Source: Lysobacteraceae bacterium (GTDB lineage Bacteria; Pseudomonadota; Gammaproteobacteria; Xanthomonadales; BQJN01). From it: 64,000 nucleotides of DNA. The notes under the pieces were generated by a model. The model made no database searches, was not told where the DNA came from, and was given only the letters and a program-made list of their open reading frames with translations. Position numbers and translations under genes: made by a program. The stretch's first letter is position 1; every line of letters begins with the position of its first letter. The stretch lies in NCBI GenBank assembly GCA_021604725.1, contig BQJN01000002.1, positions 1 through 64,000 on the forward strand. The letters are read 5' to 3'. This document shows positions 50,601 to 60,101 of the stretch, piece after piece.

Positions 50601-51458
50601 GATGAGATTCGTGCCAATGAGCAGCTTTTGGGGTCGGGTGTCGTCGTCGCCACATTGATGGACAAGCGGTTGCATGTATCCCGGCTGGAAATCATTACCC
50701 CACACGGGGAGATCATGGGCTCGCTTGATCTGGCCGACACTGCCGCCGGGGCCAGTATCGACCTGGATCTGGATATCGATGGCCTGGATATGGCCGTTGT
50801 CGCCCAGCGGGTAGGGCAAGATCACGACGGCTTAGGCTTATTGTTCATGAAGGCTGATTTGCATGGCGAGGGTCAGGACATCGTGGACATGCGGCGGTCC
50901 CTGACGGGTCGCTTGGACATGTTCTTCTGGCCGGAGAATGTGTCAGCAGGGACTTACGACCTTTGGGTCTCCAACGTCTTTCTCGCCATCTTGCCGCTGT
51001 TCGGCAAAGGCGAATCAAACTTCAATTGTGCTGTCGCACGCTTCGGCATTGCCGATGGCGTTATGAACGCAGAAACCCTGATGGTCGACACCAGCAAGAT
51101 GGTGGTGCATGGGCGCGGTGAGATCAACCTGGCAGATCAAACGCTGTTGCTAGGCTTTGTGCCGCAGTCGAAAAAGGCGGCCTTCTTGTCGATGGAAACG
51201 CCGGTAACAATCAAGGGACCGATTGACGACTTTGGGGTGTCTATTGGGCCTCTGGACATGGCGTTTTCCGCCTTTCGTTTGTACTACAACTTGCTGTACG
51301 TCCCCTACCAGTGGATGCGTGGTCGCGCATTGCCTGAAGATGGCATGCCGATTTGTCTACAGGAAATGCAGTGGGAGCAGCCTGAGGACCGGCCGGCCGC
51401 GTTGCAGGATTTTCCGATTCCATTCGAAGATCAGAAAAAACCCAGGAGGTCCAGATGA
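47670..51458 (+). CDS. AsmA-family/DUF3971-like large membrane-anchored protein
   Basis: Single N-terminal TM, long beta-rich body, C-terminal GRLDMFFWPENVSAGTYDLWVSNVFLAILPLF..GRGEINLADQTLLLGFVPQSK. Confidence 0.75.
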   Translation: MSGPRRAWRRFAVIATGLVLAALLGVALLASFAVPVGLGLFKNQIANASTQLLGLPITFDQAVLRTGPQPRLSATGLVLGSVDKPLLRVQQLEAGLELAALFSSQVELTAIEISGLVYDAHATQLQLSSDDNDDSSDWQVVAPPELMVTDAAVLGENFHVDTLQLVTDQQSRISVQAMWQDLPMTLDAQLPPLQALHALRWDQALLELKVLDSEVRAQASEMSESGGVLQVSGDIDSTAWQLLGLAGGPQTLNLQSRVQRDQQTFLLSELSLSADSDRLQIERLEIESGGDRLAVKGQINDLAISIDSWQRWLSTEAADEPSALQQWPLDLQLEIDQVSANYQAHDVVLSSSKLSMNHSVLRLVSALDVASDAQSLGHAQIDASVLLQPDCMRLSGSSQAALQRPWQLNSDFAVNQLQQVLAEFDICIDDIDSALANPKLKLDVSGLAIAMDESAMPVDQLSIELGDGRGVANIRTVLEGRPLTATIRAPGLPQAFESGQMPFELDVDDTEVASALSGTISWNQDDFSVLADLTAAGRGDGELKLSAAVQLDNEQLSIQDVSVDMVGIDLEGQFKAEFSDPPRMTVEANAGLIDKARLMHYLGRLDRELEEAEQQGDAFDWLGADFEFIDQLLATPLIEFRLAIEEIAGLAVGVSDIKAQGKLGAGRIDDAQISANFDNVDVAGTLKADFSGHEEQLALTLDAQNVDLDAILRRLKINPGVEIQAPSASLSVQSKGRNLAALLTHADLRFAIPQTSFDIGGGDELWRTLSITEMVVGTGVGDPVRIDALVDIDGAPMTAELIAPSIDDMLNKPEEPIAVQLTLGSEEDQLTAVGRVLQPVSDDRFEADIQLSGTRLDLLDGADDDLQPELGPYSIAANIKATPERVELSLTEATIGYSRLQGAVTIDRSQSRQRIDVVVDAERIRIEDLVDTELADAVDPAEQDQVPATVAEQLDRFFNEFLPELVLESDLSLTLQADEIRANEQLLGSGVVVATLMDKRLHVSRLEIITPHGEIMGSLDLADTAAGASIDLDLDIDGLDMAVVAQRVGQDHDGLGLLFMKADLHGEGQDIVDMRRSLTGRLDMFFWPENVSAGTYDLWVSNVFLAILPLFGKGESNFNCAVARFGIADGVMNAETLMVDTSKMVVHGRGEINLADQTLLLGFVPQSKKAAFLSMETPVTIKGPIDDFGVSIGPLDMAFSAFRLYYNLLYVPYQWMRGRALPEDGMPICLQEMQWEQPEDRPAALQDFPIPFEDQKKPRRSR

Positions 51459-52687
51459 GCGGCTACCGTTACCGCACGTCCATTGGCATCTTGCTTTTGG
51501 CGCTAATCTCAGCCTGTGCCTCTTTTGACCCGAAGCCGATTGAGCCCGTTATCGATGCCTACATGACCCGGGCGCTGACCGAGCGTGACCATGGTGTTTC
51601 TGTCAACGCAGTGCCACTGACCGCCGAAGAATCTGCAGCAATATTTGGCGTCAAACTGGCCAGGAAGAAGATTCAGCCGGTTTGGCTGGCTATCGACAAC
51701 CAGGAGTCTTCGGACCTTTGGCTGCTGACCTTGATGCTGGACCCCGACTACTACTCGACGCGTGAGGCGGCCTGGGCATTGGGTGCTCGTTACAAGCGCG
51801 AAATTGAAGACCACTTTGCGAGCTTCGACATGCCGATTCATGTTCCGGCTGGGCAACGGGTCGAGGGTTTTGTGTTCACTACCCTAGATGAGCACGCCAA
51901 GGCGATCAGCGTGTCGCTGGTGGGCGATGACCATTTTCGGCAGGTCGATATGGTGTTTTCAATGCCGGCCAAGCGCGGGCTGGACTGGCAGAGTGTTGAC
52001 TTCGATACGCTTTACCCGTCGCTCGCCGAGTTGGATGAGGTGCAACTAAAGGCCGAGCTGGAGGCTTTGCCGTGCTGTGTGCTCAGTACCGATGAACAGC
52101 GAAATGGCGACCCCGTCAATGTGGCCTTTGTTGGTTCGGCCGATCAGCTTTACTCGGTGCTGGTGCAGGCGGGCTGGGATGAGACCCATGCTCTGACTGC
52201 TGGAACCGCGGTGAAGACTGGCGTGAAAGGTGTATTCGGAGGTGAGTACAAACATTCGCCAATCAGCCCATTGTTGCTGTTCGGTCGCCCCCAGGATGCC
52301 GGTTTTCAAATGGCGCGGTCCAACATCCATCAACGCAATCACATGCGAGTCTGGAAATCCCCCTGGAGTTATCAGGAAACGCCGGTCTGGATCGGTCAGA
52401 TCAGCCGTGACATCGGGGTCAGGTTCACCAGATATTCACCATTTCTCACCACCCACAAAATCGATCCGGACATCGATGAATCGAGATACGCATTGACGCA
52501 ACAGATGCTGCTCAGTCAGCGCGTGCGAGCCTTTGGCTATGTTGGTGGGTCTTTGCATGCGACACCGAATGAGCCGGGGTTCAATACGACCTTCGATCCG
52601 ATGTGGTCTGATGGCCAGCGCGTGGTGTTCTTTCTGACAGACAACCCAACCGCGCTGGATGAAATAGACTATATCGACTTTGATTAG
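51455..52687 (+). CDS. LssY-C-terminal-domain-like lipoprotein
   Basis: Lipobox ISAC; DPVNVAFVGSADQLYSVLVQAGWDETHALTAG, QDAGFQMARSNIHQRNHMRVWKSP. Confidence 0.75.
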   Translation: MSGYRYRTSIGILLLALISACASFDPKPIEPVIDAYMTRALTERDHGVSVNAVPLTAEESAAIFGVKLARKKIQPVWLAIDNQESSDLWLLTLMLDPDYYSTREAAWALGARYKREIEDHFASFDMPIHVPAGQRVEGFVFTTLDEHAKAISVSLVGDDHFRQVDMVFSMPAKRGLDWQSVDFDTLYPSLAELDEVQLKAELEALPCCVLSTDEQRNGDPVNVAFVGSADQLYSVLVQAGWDETHALTAGTAVKTGVKGVFGGEYKHSPISPLLLFGRPQDAGFQMARSNIHQRNHMRVWKSPWSYQETPVWIGQISRDIGVRFTRYSPFLTTHKIDPDIDESRYALTQQMLLSQRVRAFGYVGGSLHATPNEPGFNTTFDPMWSDGQRVVFFLTDNPTALDEIDYIDFD

Positions 52688-52784
52688 TTTGCCGACCAGT
52701 GTCCCGCGAGTCTGTGGCGAGACCTGCTGACCTTGCTTGGCGCAAGCGGTTGGCCGGCTGACAAGTCAGCCGGCCACTTAGCCT

Positions 52785-53345
52785 TTAGCGGTTTGGTGCG
52801 GTGAACGGGTAGTCGGCGAAGATCGCGGTAACCGCATTGTTGATCGGCTCGCGCGGTGCCTTCAACGCTTTTTCCGTTATGCGGCCAACAGCACTGCCTT
52901 CCCAGACGATCTGCTCGCGTTGCATGTCGACCAGGTCAATGGTTAGCGTTCCTTCGGTCCATTGATCAACTCGCGTTTCGTATCGTGTTGCGCCCCAGTA
53001 GCCATAGTGACCATACCAGGGGTCGACGTACATGCTGGAGGTCGGCACGGTAGAGACCCGGGTCTTCTCATCTGAGTGAACGAAGAAGTTGACCTCAAGG
53101 TCCGGATTGCTTTCGTCGTAGTAATAGCCGCGAACAGCCATTTCCCGCTTCACCGCATCTTTCAGTATCTGCGTGATCAAGGTCGAATACTGAGCGTTGT
53201 CGGTACCCACTCGGTCAAAGAAACCGTAGGTCTTGTAGCGGCTAAAGTCGCCGGACGGGTCATAGTCTGAATAGATCTTCGGTGACGAGGTGCAGCCTGC
53301 GGCCAACACGACCAAGCCCAAAGCTAAAATTGCGATTTTTCTCAT
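52785..53345 (-). CDS. DUF4136-like lipoprotein
   Basis: Lipobox AAGC; YSDYDPSGDFSRYKTYGFFD, GTLTIDLVDMQREQIVWEGSAVG. Confidence 0.85.
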   Translation of the reverse strand: MRKIAILALGLVVLAAGCTSSPKIYSDYDPSGDFSRYKTYGFFDRVGTDNAQYSTLITQILKDAVKREMAVRGYYYDESNPDLEVNFFVHSDEKTRVSTVPTSSMYVDPWYGHYGYWGATRYETRVDQWTEGTLTIDLVDMQREQIVWEGSAVGRITEKALKAPREPINNAVTAIFADYPFTAPNR

Positions 53346-53402
53346 GAGTCAGTCCAGGTAGTAGTGTGATAAGTCAATCATATCAGAGCTTCCCGTGTCG
53401 CT

Positions 53403-53900
53403 TTAGCCGCCGTTTCGGATCATGTGACGGAGCAACTCTTGCGACGGTTCGCCGGTTTCGAGCAGGCCGTGGTCAGCCTGGTATCGCATGATCGCCTCCC
53501 TTGTTCGGCTGTTCATGCTGCCGATATCGCCCGGGTCGTAGCCGAGGCGAAGCAGTGAACGCTGGATCTCCGATACGGTGCCACCTGAAGACGAAGTGTT
53601 GTAAGTGGGCGTCGAGCGATAGGATGAGCGGTACCGTTCCATTTCCGCCTGGCGTCGATAGTGCGCCGCTTCCTGCTCTGCTCGTCGCCGGGAATGCCTT
53701 TCCCGATTGACGCCGCGTGACAGTCCCCGGATACCACCCAAGGTTGCACCGATATCGGCTCCGCGGTCACCACCCAGCAAGCCGCCGATCAAGGCACCAC
53801 CAATGGCGCCGCCAATCGCTTCGCCGAATGGTCCGCTCTGTGCTGGTGAAGATAGTGCAAGGGCAGTCAACAAAATCGTAACTGTGCTAAGTCTTTTCAT
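53403..53900 (-). CDS. Glycine-zipper plus peptidoglycan-binding-like secreted protein
   Basis: GEAIGGAIGGALIGGLLGGDRGADIGATLGG; VSEIQRSLLRLGYDPGDIGSMNSRTREAIMRYQADHGL. Confidence 0.75.
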   Translation of the reverse strand: MKRLSTVTILLTALALSSPAQSGPFGEAIGGAIGGALIGGLLGGDRGADIGATLGGIRGLSRGVNRERHSRRRAEQEAAHYRRQAEMERYRSSYRSTPTYNTSSSGGTVSEIQRSLLRLGYDPGDIGSMNSRTREAIMRYQADHGLLETGEPSQELLRHMIRNGG

Positions 53901-54706
53901 TGCTGTTTCTCCCCTTTGATCCAGATCTCACTTTCAATTGCGCCGTCGGCAAGTGTCACAACGAAAGTACCATTGGGTTGCCCGTCCTGGAACGGTCCCT
54001 CGTATACGTTGCCGTCAAGATCTGTGAATTTGCCGTCTCCTTCCGGTTCGCCTTCACTGAAAGGGCCCTCGTAGCGCCCTTCGGAAAATTCAGCAACCCC
54101 GGTACCATGGGGCTCATCGTTGAGCCATTTTCCTTTGTAGTAGACACCATCGGTGGTCAGGATTTCGCCTTCGCCGCTGCGCTGACCGTTGAGCCACTGG
54201 CCACGGTACATGTCGCCGTTGGCGAAAGTCATGAAACCCTGACCATGAGGTTCCAGGTTCAGAAATTCGCCTTCGTACTCAGCGCCATCTGGAGTCGACG
54301 CGCGACCCGCGCCTGCACCTGAATTTCCATCCAGTATGCCCTCGAAATATGAGCCATCCGGGCCAAAGTACTCCGCTTGCCCGTCGATAATGCCGTCAAC
54401 GAATTGGCCGACAATTCTGTGTACGCCATCATCGGTATGTTCGAAGTAAACGCCGTGGCCGTGCGCTCGGCCATCGTTGGCGGGGCCGTCATAACGGTAT
54501 TGGACCTCGCCATCGTCGGTTACGACTATCGAGCCCTCTCCGTTGGCAAGACCTTGAGCGCAATCGCCGGTCCAGAGCACTTCGTAGTCGGCCGGGAGAT
54601 CAAGAACTTCAATCATGCAACCGGTTGTGGGGTCTTCATACCAACCCTCCAGCGCCGCAGCGATGGGGGCGGCAATCAACGCTGAGGCCATAAACAGTGT
54701 TCTCAT
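53897..54706 (-). CDS. Secreted MORN-repeat protein
   Basis: Repeats of YEGEFLNLEPHGQGFMTFANGDMYRGQWLNGQRSGEG type. Confidence 0.85.
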   Translation of the reverse strand: MRTLFMASALIAAPIAAALEGWYEDPTTGCMIEVLDLPADYEVLWTGDCAQGLANGEGSIVVTDDGEVQYRYDGPANDGRAHGHGVYFEHTDDGVHRIVGQFVDGIIDGQAEYFGPDGSYFEGILDGNSGAGAGRASTPDGAEYEGEFLNLEPHGQGFMTFANGDMYRGQWLNGQRSGEGEILTTDGVYYKGKWLNDEPHGTGVAEFSEGRYEGPFSEGEPEGDGKFTDLDGNVYEGPFQDGQPNGTFVVTLADGAIESEIWIKGEKQQ

Positions 54707-54792
54707 CGCTTTTCCGTCCGCGCAACAAAAAAACCAAACTGCCATGCCGCTGTTATCGTCGTCAATGACTAGTTGCTGGCACTTTCGGCCAT

Positions 54793-55065
54793 TCAGCTCT
54801 CGGGAGCGACGTAACCGGCAGGTTTCTCTGAGCCCTTGCCGAAGAAGAACTTCTCCATTTCCTGCTCGAGAAACTGGCGATGTCTGGGGTCAATCGGGGT
54901 CAATCGGTTTTCGTTGATCAGCATCACTTGATGCGCCAGCCAATCTGACCAGGCTTGTTTGGAGACCCGCTCAAAGATTCGCTTGCCCAGGTCACCAGGA
55001 TAGGGTTGCCGGTCCAAGCCCTCGGCTTCTATGTCGAGTTTGATGCAGTGAACGGTGCGGGTCAT
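54793..55065 (-). CDS. yggX: Probable Fe(2+)-trafficking protein YggX
   Basis: [55 protein letters not shown]. Confidence 0.95.
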   Translation of the reverse strand: MTRTVHCIKLDIEAEGLDRQPYPGDLGKRIFERVSKQAWSDWLAHQVMLINENRLTPIDPRHRQFLEQEMEKFFFGKGSEKPAGYVAPES

Positions 55066-56105
55066 GGTCTCTCCAATACGGTGCGAACAGGGGTAGGCAA
55101 TCCGAGCTTTGTGGCTTGCTTTGGCGATAGCCAGCGACTCGAAGCATCCATTATAGCGCCGGCCTGGTAGCCCTTGACCAGCATCACTTCGGCGTGAAGG
55201 TGGTAGTGCGAAAAGCTGTGGCGGATAGTGGTCAACGCTTTGGGTGTGCTTTGGCAACCCAAGGCCATTGTTTGGATCAGCAGATCATCTTCCGAATCAA
55301 ATTCGGGGAGGCACCACAGACCGCCCCACAGTCCACTTGCCGGTCGTTGCGTTAAAAGCAGGCGGCCGGCATTGTCTTCAAGCTTTAGCCACCAGCGCTT
55401 GCGCGTCGGCAACACCTTTTTGGGTCGGGGTGTGGGCAGTTGATCGTGCAATCCCTGCGCCAGGGCCTGGCATTCATGATGCACCGGACAGCGCTGGCAA
55501 TCCGGTCGGCGGCGCGTACAAAGCGTTGCCCCAAGGTCCATGATGGCCTGGGTATAGTCGGCGACGCGTTCGGTTGGCATGTGGGCCTGCGCCAGTTCCC
55601 ATAGCCGGCGTTCAACGGCGGCCTTGCCTGGCCAGCCTTCAATACCATGCAGGCGGCACATCACGCGTTTTACGTTGCCATCAAGAATGGCGACAGGCAA
55701 TCCAAATGCCTGTGCTGCGATGGCGTTGGCGGTGGAGCGACCAATACCTGGCAGGTCTTGAAGCTGCTGTGGTGAAACAGGCAACTGGCCGTCGTGTTCT
55801 TGCATACACCGTTGCGCGGCTTTGTGCAGATTTCTGCCACGAGCGTAGTAGCCCAGCCCGGACCAGTGCGCCAGAACATCGTCCAGCGTCGCTTCGGCTA
55901 AAGTCTGCAGCTTGGGAAACGCTTCCATGAAACGCTCAAAGTAGGGAATGACCGTGGCAGCCTGTGTTTGTTGCAGCATGATTTCCGACACCCAGATGCG
56001 GTAAGGCGTGGGCGATTTCTGCCACGGCAGACTGTGCCGTCCGTGCTGATCAAACCAGTCCAGCAAGTTTTTTACAAAAAATGAGTATTGCGCGGTTGTA
56101 TACAA
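55062..56105 (-). CDS. mutY: A/G-specific adenine glycosylase MutY
   Basis: [68 protein letters not shown]; probable TTG start. Confidence 0.95.
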   Translation of the reverse strand: MYTTAQYSFFVKNLLDWFDQHGRHSLPWQKSPTPYRIWVSEIMLQQTQAATVIPYFERFMEAFPKLQTLAEATLDDVLAHWSGLGYYARGRNLHKAAQRCMQEHDGQLPVSPQQLQDLPGIGRSTANAIAAQAFGLPVAILDGNVKRVMCRLHGIEGWPGKAAVERRLWELAQAHMPTERVADYTQAIMDLGATLCTRRRPDCQRCPVHHECQALAQGLHDQLPTPRPKKVLPTRKRWWLKLEDNAGRLLLTQRPASGLWGGLWCLPEFDSEDDLLIQTMALGCQSTPKALTTIRHSFSHYHLHAEVMLVKGYQAGAIMDASSRWLSPKQATKLGLPTPVRTVLERP

Positions 56106-56237
56106 TGTTTGTCTGTGTTAACTTCTGCGCTCACTGCTGGTCACACACTGAACAACGGATGTAAAGCGACACGTAGTTGACCTGTTTCCGGGTTGGTCGA
56201 ACCTGGATAGGTGGTGCCCCTCAATGGGCATCATCGT

Positions 56238-56290
56238 AAACGGAGGGCGGGCCGCCCCCAAAAACCGCCCTCCGTTTTCCTTTTTCAATG
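56238..56290 (+). terminator. Strong intrinsic terminator AACGGAGGGCGG...CCGCCCTCCGTTTTCCTTTTT
   Basis: 12-bp perfect inverted repeat followed by T-rich tract on + strand. Confidence 0.7.
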
Positions 56291-56311
56291 CGCTAGCCGA
56301 GCCGACTGGCC

Positions 56312-57310
56312 TCACGGCAACAAGGCGTCGACAAACTCCGCCGGATCGAAATCACGAAGGTCGTGAACCTGTTCACCGACGCCGATGTACCTCATCGGAA
56401 TCCCGAATGTGTTGGCCAGTGCAAAAAGCACACCGCCCTTGGCCGTGCCGTCGAGCTTGGTCAAGGCCAGGCCACTGACCTTTACTGCTGCGGCGAACTC
56501 CCTGGTCTGTGACAACGCGTTCTGGCCGGTGCTGCCATCGAGTACCAATAACACTTCGTGCGGTGCCGTTTCATCCTGTTTAGCGACCACTCGGCTGACT
56601 TTTGTCAACTCATCCATCAGGCCACCACGGGTGTGCAGGCGGCCAGCGGTGTCGGCGATGACAACATCAATGTTTCGTGCTTTCGCTGCGGCGACAGTGT
56701 CGAAAATCACCGAGGCCGAATCTGCCCCTTCACCTTGCGATATGACCGGGACGTCGACTCTGCGGCCCCATTCAGCCAACTGTTCGCAAGCCGCTGCCCG
56801 ATAACTATCCCCGGCCGCCAGAAGCACCGATTTGCCCTCGGCCTTGTAGCGAGCGGCCAGTTTGCCAATGGTGGTGGTCTTGCCGGCACCGTTAACACCA
56901 ACGACCAAGATGACAAATGGGCCGCCGCTGGCGGGCCGCTGGATGGTCAATGGCACGGCGACCTTGTTGGCCATGTCTGTCAGGTAATCTTTTAACGCGC
57001 CCATCAAGGCATCGAAGTCATCAAGCCGGCTGCGTTTGATGCGCAGGCGCAGCTCATCAAGAATGGTGCCAGTCGTTTGCGCACCAACATCAGCGACCAG
57101 CAAGGCAGTTTCGAGCTCTTCGAGTACATCCTCATCGATGCGTCGTCGTACATTGACCATGCCTTTGAGGCTTTGAGCGATTTGCTGACGGGTCGCCCGC
57201 ATCCGTTCGCGCAGAGGCTGCGGCGTTGGCTCTGGTGCAGTCTCGGCCGGTGCCGGTGCCTGTTCGACGGCAGCTTCGGTCTGCTTGTTTCGGTTTCGCT
57301 TAAAGATCAT
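56312..57310 (-). CDS. ftsY: Signal recognition particle receptor FtsY
   Basis: VVGVNGAGKTTTIGKLAARYKAEGKSVLLAAGDSYRAAACEQL, DTAGRLHTRGGLMDEL, TKLDGTAKGGV. Confidence 0.96.
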   Translation of the reverse strand: MIFKRNRNKQTEAAVEQAPAPAETAPEPTPQPLRERMRATRQQIAQSLKGMVNVRRRIDEDVLEELETALLVADVGAQTTGTILDELRLRIKRSRLDDFDALMGALKDYLTDMANKVAVPLTIQRPASGGPFVILVVGVNGAGKTTTIGKLAARYKAEGKSVLLAAGDSYRAAACEQLAEWGRRVDVPVISQGEGADSASVIFDTVAAAKARNIDVVIADTAGRLHTRGGLMDELTKVSRVVAKQDETAPHEVLLVLDGSTGQNALSQTREFAAAVKVSGLALTKLDGTAKGGVLFALANTFGIPMRYIGVGEQVHDLRDFDPAEFVDALLP

Positions 57311-57350
57311 GTGAACGAGTACAATCTGTTTTTTGCTCCAATATCTGCAA

Positions 57351-57935
57351 ATGCGGTCCAAAGGCAAACAAATCAACGCACGCATATCGGAAATCCGTGT
57401 CATCGCGGGTCAATACCGGGGCCGCAAGGTCAAGGTTCTGGACGCCGAAGGCTTGCGCCCCAGCGGTAGCCGTATTCGAGAGACGCTGTTCAATTGGCTG
57501 GCTCCCTACTTGCCCGGTGCTCGCGTGCTCGATTTGTACGCCGGCAGTGGCATTTTAGGTGTTGAGGCGGTATCCAGAGGCGCTGATCACACCGATCTGG
57601 TGGAGTTGTCAGCGCGGGCCGCGCGCACGATTCATGGCACGCTAATCGACTTTGGTATCGACAACGCGCAAGTACATACCGCGTCGGCCGAACAATTTCT
57701 GTCGCGGGACCTCGGTCCCTGGGACATCGTGTTTATCGACCCGCCTTTTGCGGAGGGTCCAAGCGCTTCGGTGCTTCGCCATTTGCAAAGCGCCAGCATG
57801 GTGACCGAAGGTGCATGGGTATATGTAGAAAGCCCAATCGAATCGCCATGGCCGATGCCGGAACGTTTTACAGAGCATCGCGGTAAGGTCGCTGGGGGCG
57901 TTGACTATCGGCTGTACCGCGTAAGTTGTAGTTAG
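57351..57935 (+). CDS. rsmD: 16S rRNA (guanine966-N2)-methyltransferase RsmD
   Basis: IRVIAGQYRGRKVKV, RIRETLFNWL, LDLYAGSGILGVEAVSRGA, DIVFIDPPF. Confidence 0.95.
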   Translation: MRSKGKQINARISEIRVIAGQYRGRKVKVLDAEGLRPSGSRIRETLFNWLAPYLPGARVLDLYAGSGILGVEAVSRGADHTDLVELSARAARTIHGTLIDFGIDNAQVHTASAEQFLSRDLGPWDIVFIDPPFAEGPSASVLRHLQSASMVTEGAWVYVESPIESPWPMPERFTEHRGKVAGGVDYRLYRVSCS

Positions 57936-57948
57936 AGGTCGTCCACGA

Positions 57949-58600
57949 TTTTCTTAAGGCGGGCGCTGCCCGCTCTCTGCGCGCCGCGCTTCAAAAGCAA
58001 AGACATGCACAATGAGAGAATGAGGGAAATGAGGGCTGCGGCTGCAGCCTTGGGGTTCGACAGGGGGAAGGGGGGGCGCATTTGCCTGGGGCGCAACGCG
58101 GTTCTGGAGCCGGCACCCGGAATCCATCTTGAAAAGCGGGCCGTGCTCGCCTCACTGATCTCCTTTTCTCATTGTGATCATTTTTTTGGGCGTGCGCTGC
58201 ACGCTCTCTGCGCGCCGCGCTTCAAAAGCAAAGACATGCACAATGAGAGAATGAGGGAAATGAGGGCTGCGGCTGCAGCCTTGGGGTTCGACAGGGGGAA
58301 GGGGGCGCGCATTGCCTTGGGGCCAACGCGGTTCTGGAGCCGGCACCCGGAAGCCATCTTGAAAAGCGAGCCGTGCTCGCCTCACTGATCTCCTTTTCTC
58401 ATTGTGCTTATTTTCTTAAGGCGGGCGCTGCCCGCTCTCTGCGCGCCGCGCCTCAATAGCAAAGACGTGCACAATGAGAGAATGCGGGAAATGAGGGCTG
58501 CAGCTGCAGCCTGAGGGTTCGACAGGAGGAAGGAGGGCGCATTGCCGGGCGCGTAACGCGGTTCTGGATCCCGGTCCCGGGTCCAGGCCCGGATTTTTAA
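57949..58600. repeat. Tandem array of three ~190-232 bp family B units
   Basis: Units start ~57949, ~58181, ~58411; each has a GCGxGC-GCT-GCxCGC hairpin, GCACAATGAGAGAATG, GGGCTGCnGCTGCAGCC; third unit diverges and runs into a CCCGGG repeat. Confidence 0.85.
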
Positions 58601-58676
58601 CTCACGTGGTCACGCCATCCGCCATTTTCGCGTACCATGTTTGGTTGCGGAATAATCAAGAAAGAGGCCCTTCTTA

Positions 58677-60074
58677 ATGCATCGGATTTGTTTGCTGCTG
58701 GCATTGTGCGGCGGTGCCCACCTCGCGCACGCTCAAACCCTCATTTCACAGGACGATCTGGACATTGCGGCGCAGCTGCGCGACCGGGCTCTAAACAGTG
58801 ACATGGCTTATCAACTGCTCGAGTCCTTGACCGTTGAAGTGGGGCCGAGAATGGCCGGGACGCCCGGTGATGCTGCAGGCGTGGCGTGGGCAAAGAAGAC
58901 TTTCGAGGCGCTTGACTACGATCAGGTCGCCTTGGAGCCGGTAACATTTCCACTTTGGCGTCGCGGCGCCGAGTCTGCCGAAGTGACGGCACCGTATCCG
59001 CAACCGCTGGCGGTGACCGCATTGGGTTTTTCTCCCGGCACCGGACCGCAGGGCGTTGAGGCCAAGGTCGTGCACTTTGGCACGCTGCACGAGCTTGCGC
59101 AGATCGAGGATGGCTCGTTAAACGGCGAAATCGTGTTTATCTCCAATCAAATGGAACGCACCAAGACCGGCGAAGGCTATGGTCCGGCCGTGGTCGCGCG
59201 ACGCGATGGCTCGACTGTTACCGCAGCCAAAGGTGGGTCTGCGGTGATGATTCGCTCAGTTGGTACTGACAACAACAGGACGCCTCATACCGGCACCATG
59301 CGAGTCGAGCCTGGGCAAGCCGCTGTTCCCGCCGCTGCATTGTCAAATCCCGATGCCGACCTGTTGGTGGCCATGCTTGAGCGTGGTGATGTCACGGTCA
59401 AGTTGTCGCTCGATGTGGGCATTGACGGTGAAGGGCTGTCGCACAACGTGATTGGCGACATCAAAGGCAGCGATAAAGCTGACGAGTTTGTGATCATCGG
59501 CGGTCACCTTGATTCATGGGACCTGGGCACCGGTGCGGTTGACGATGGCTTTGGTGTTGCCATCACTATGGCAGCGGGGCGCTTCATCGCCGAACATGCT
59601 CCACGGCCGCCATCGCGCACTATTCGTGTTGTGGCCTGGGCCAATGAAGAGCAAGGGCTGTGGGGTGCCAAAGCCTATTATGAGGCGCACAAAGACCAAT
59701 TGGAAAAACACCTGGTTGGGGCCGAGTCAGACTTTGGCGCGGGTCGCGTCTGGGCCTTTGCCTCACGCGTTAACAAGGCAGCCTTGCCGGTGATTGGACA
59801 AATCCACTCGGTACTTGAGCCGCTCGGTATTGAGTTGGGCAACAATGCCGCGTTTGGTGGGGCCGATGTATTGCCGCTTCGGGCTGCGGGCATGCCTGTA
59901 GTTTCCCTTTATCAGGACGGCAGTGACTATTTCGATTATCACCACACCGCAAACGACACACTGGACAAAGTTGATCCAGAGGTGATGCGGCAAAACTTCG
60001 CCGCCTGGGTGGCCTTCACCTGGCTGGCGGCCAACTATCCGGGCACTTTTTCGCCGGCACCGGTGATTGAGTGA
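58677..60074 (+). CDS. M28-family metallopeptidase, secreted
   Basis: Signal peptide; GGHLDSWDLGTGAVDDGFGVAI, WANEEQGLWGAKAY, FDYHHTANDTLDKVD. Confidence 0.9.
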   Translation: MHRICLLLALCGGAHLAHAQTLISQDDLDIAAQLRDRALNSDMAYQLLESLTVEVGPRMAGTPGDAAGVAWAKKTFEALDYDQVALEPVTFPLWRRGAESAEVTAPYPQPLAVTALGFSPGTGPQGVEAKVVHFGTLHELAQIEDGSLNGEIVFISNQMERTKTGEGYGPAVVARRDGSTVTAAKGGSAVMIRSVGTDNNRTPHTGTMRVEPGQAAVPAAALSNPDADLLVAMLERGDVTVKLSLDVGIDGEGLSHNVIGDIKGSDKADEFVIIGGHLDSWDLGTGAVDDGFGVAITMAAGRFIAEHAPRPPSRTIRVVAWANEEQGLWGAKAYYEAHKDQLEKHLVGAESDFGAGRVWAFASRVNKAALPVIGQIHSVLEPLGIELGNNAAFGGADVLPLRAAGMPVVSLYQDGSDYFDYHHTANDTLDKVDPEVMRQNFAAWVAFTWLAANYPGTFSPAPVIE

Positions 60075-60101
60075 TCGAGGGTTTAGCGTAGGCATTCTCA
60101 G

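Noticed and set aside
58005-58388. 127-aa ORF with internal duplication (MHNERMREMRAAAAALGFDRGKG twice)
   Set aside because: Produced by the tandem DNA repeat array, not a real repeat protein
57949-58600. CRISPR array
   Set aside because: Units are ~230 bp with no short-repeat/spacer alternation and no cas genes in the window
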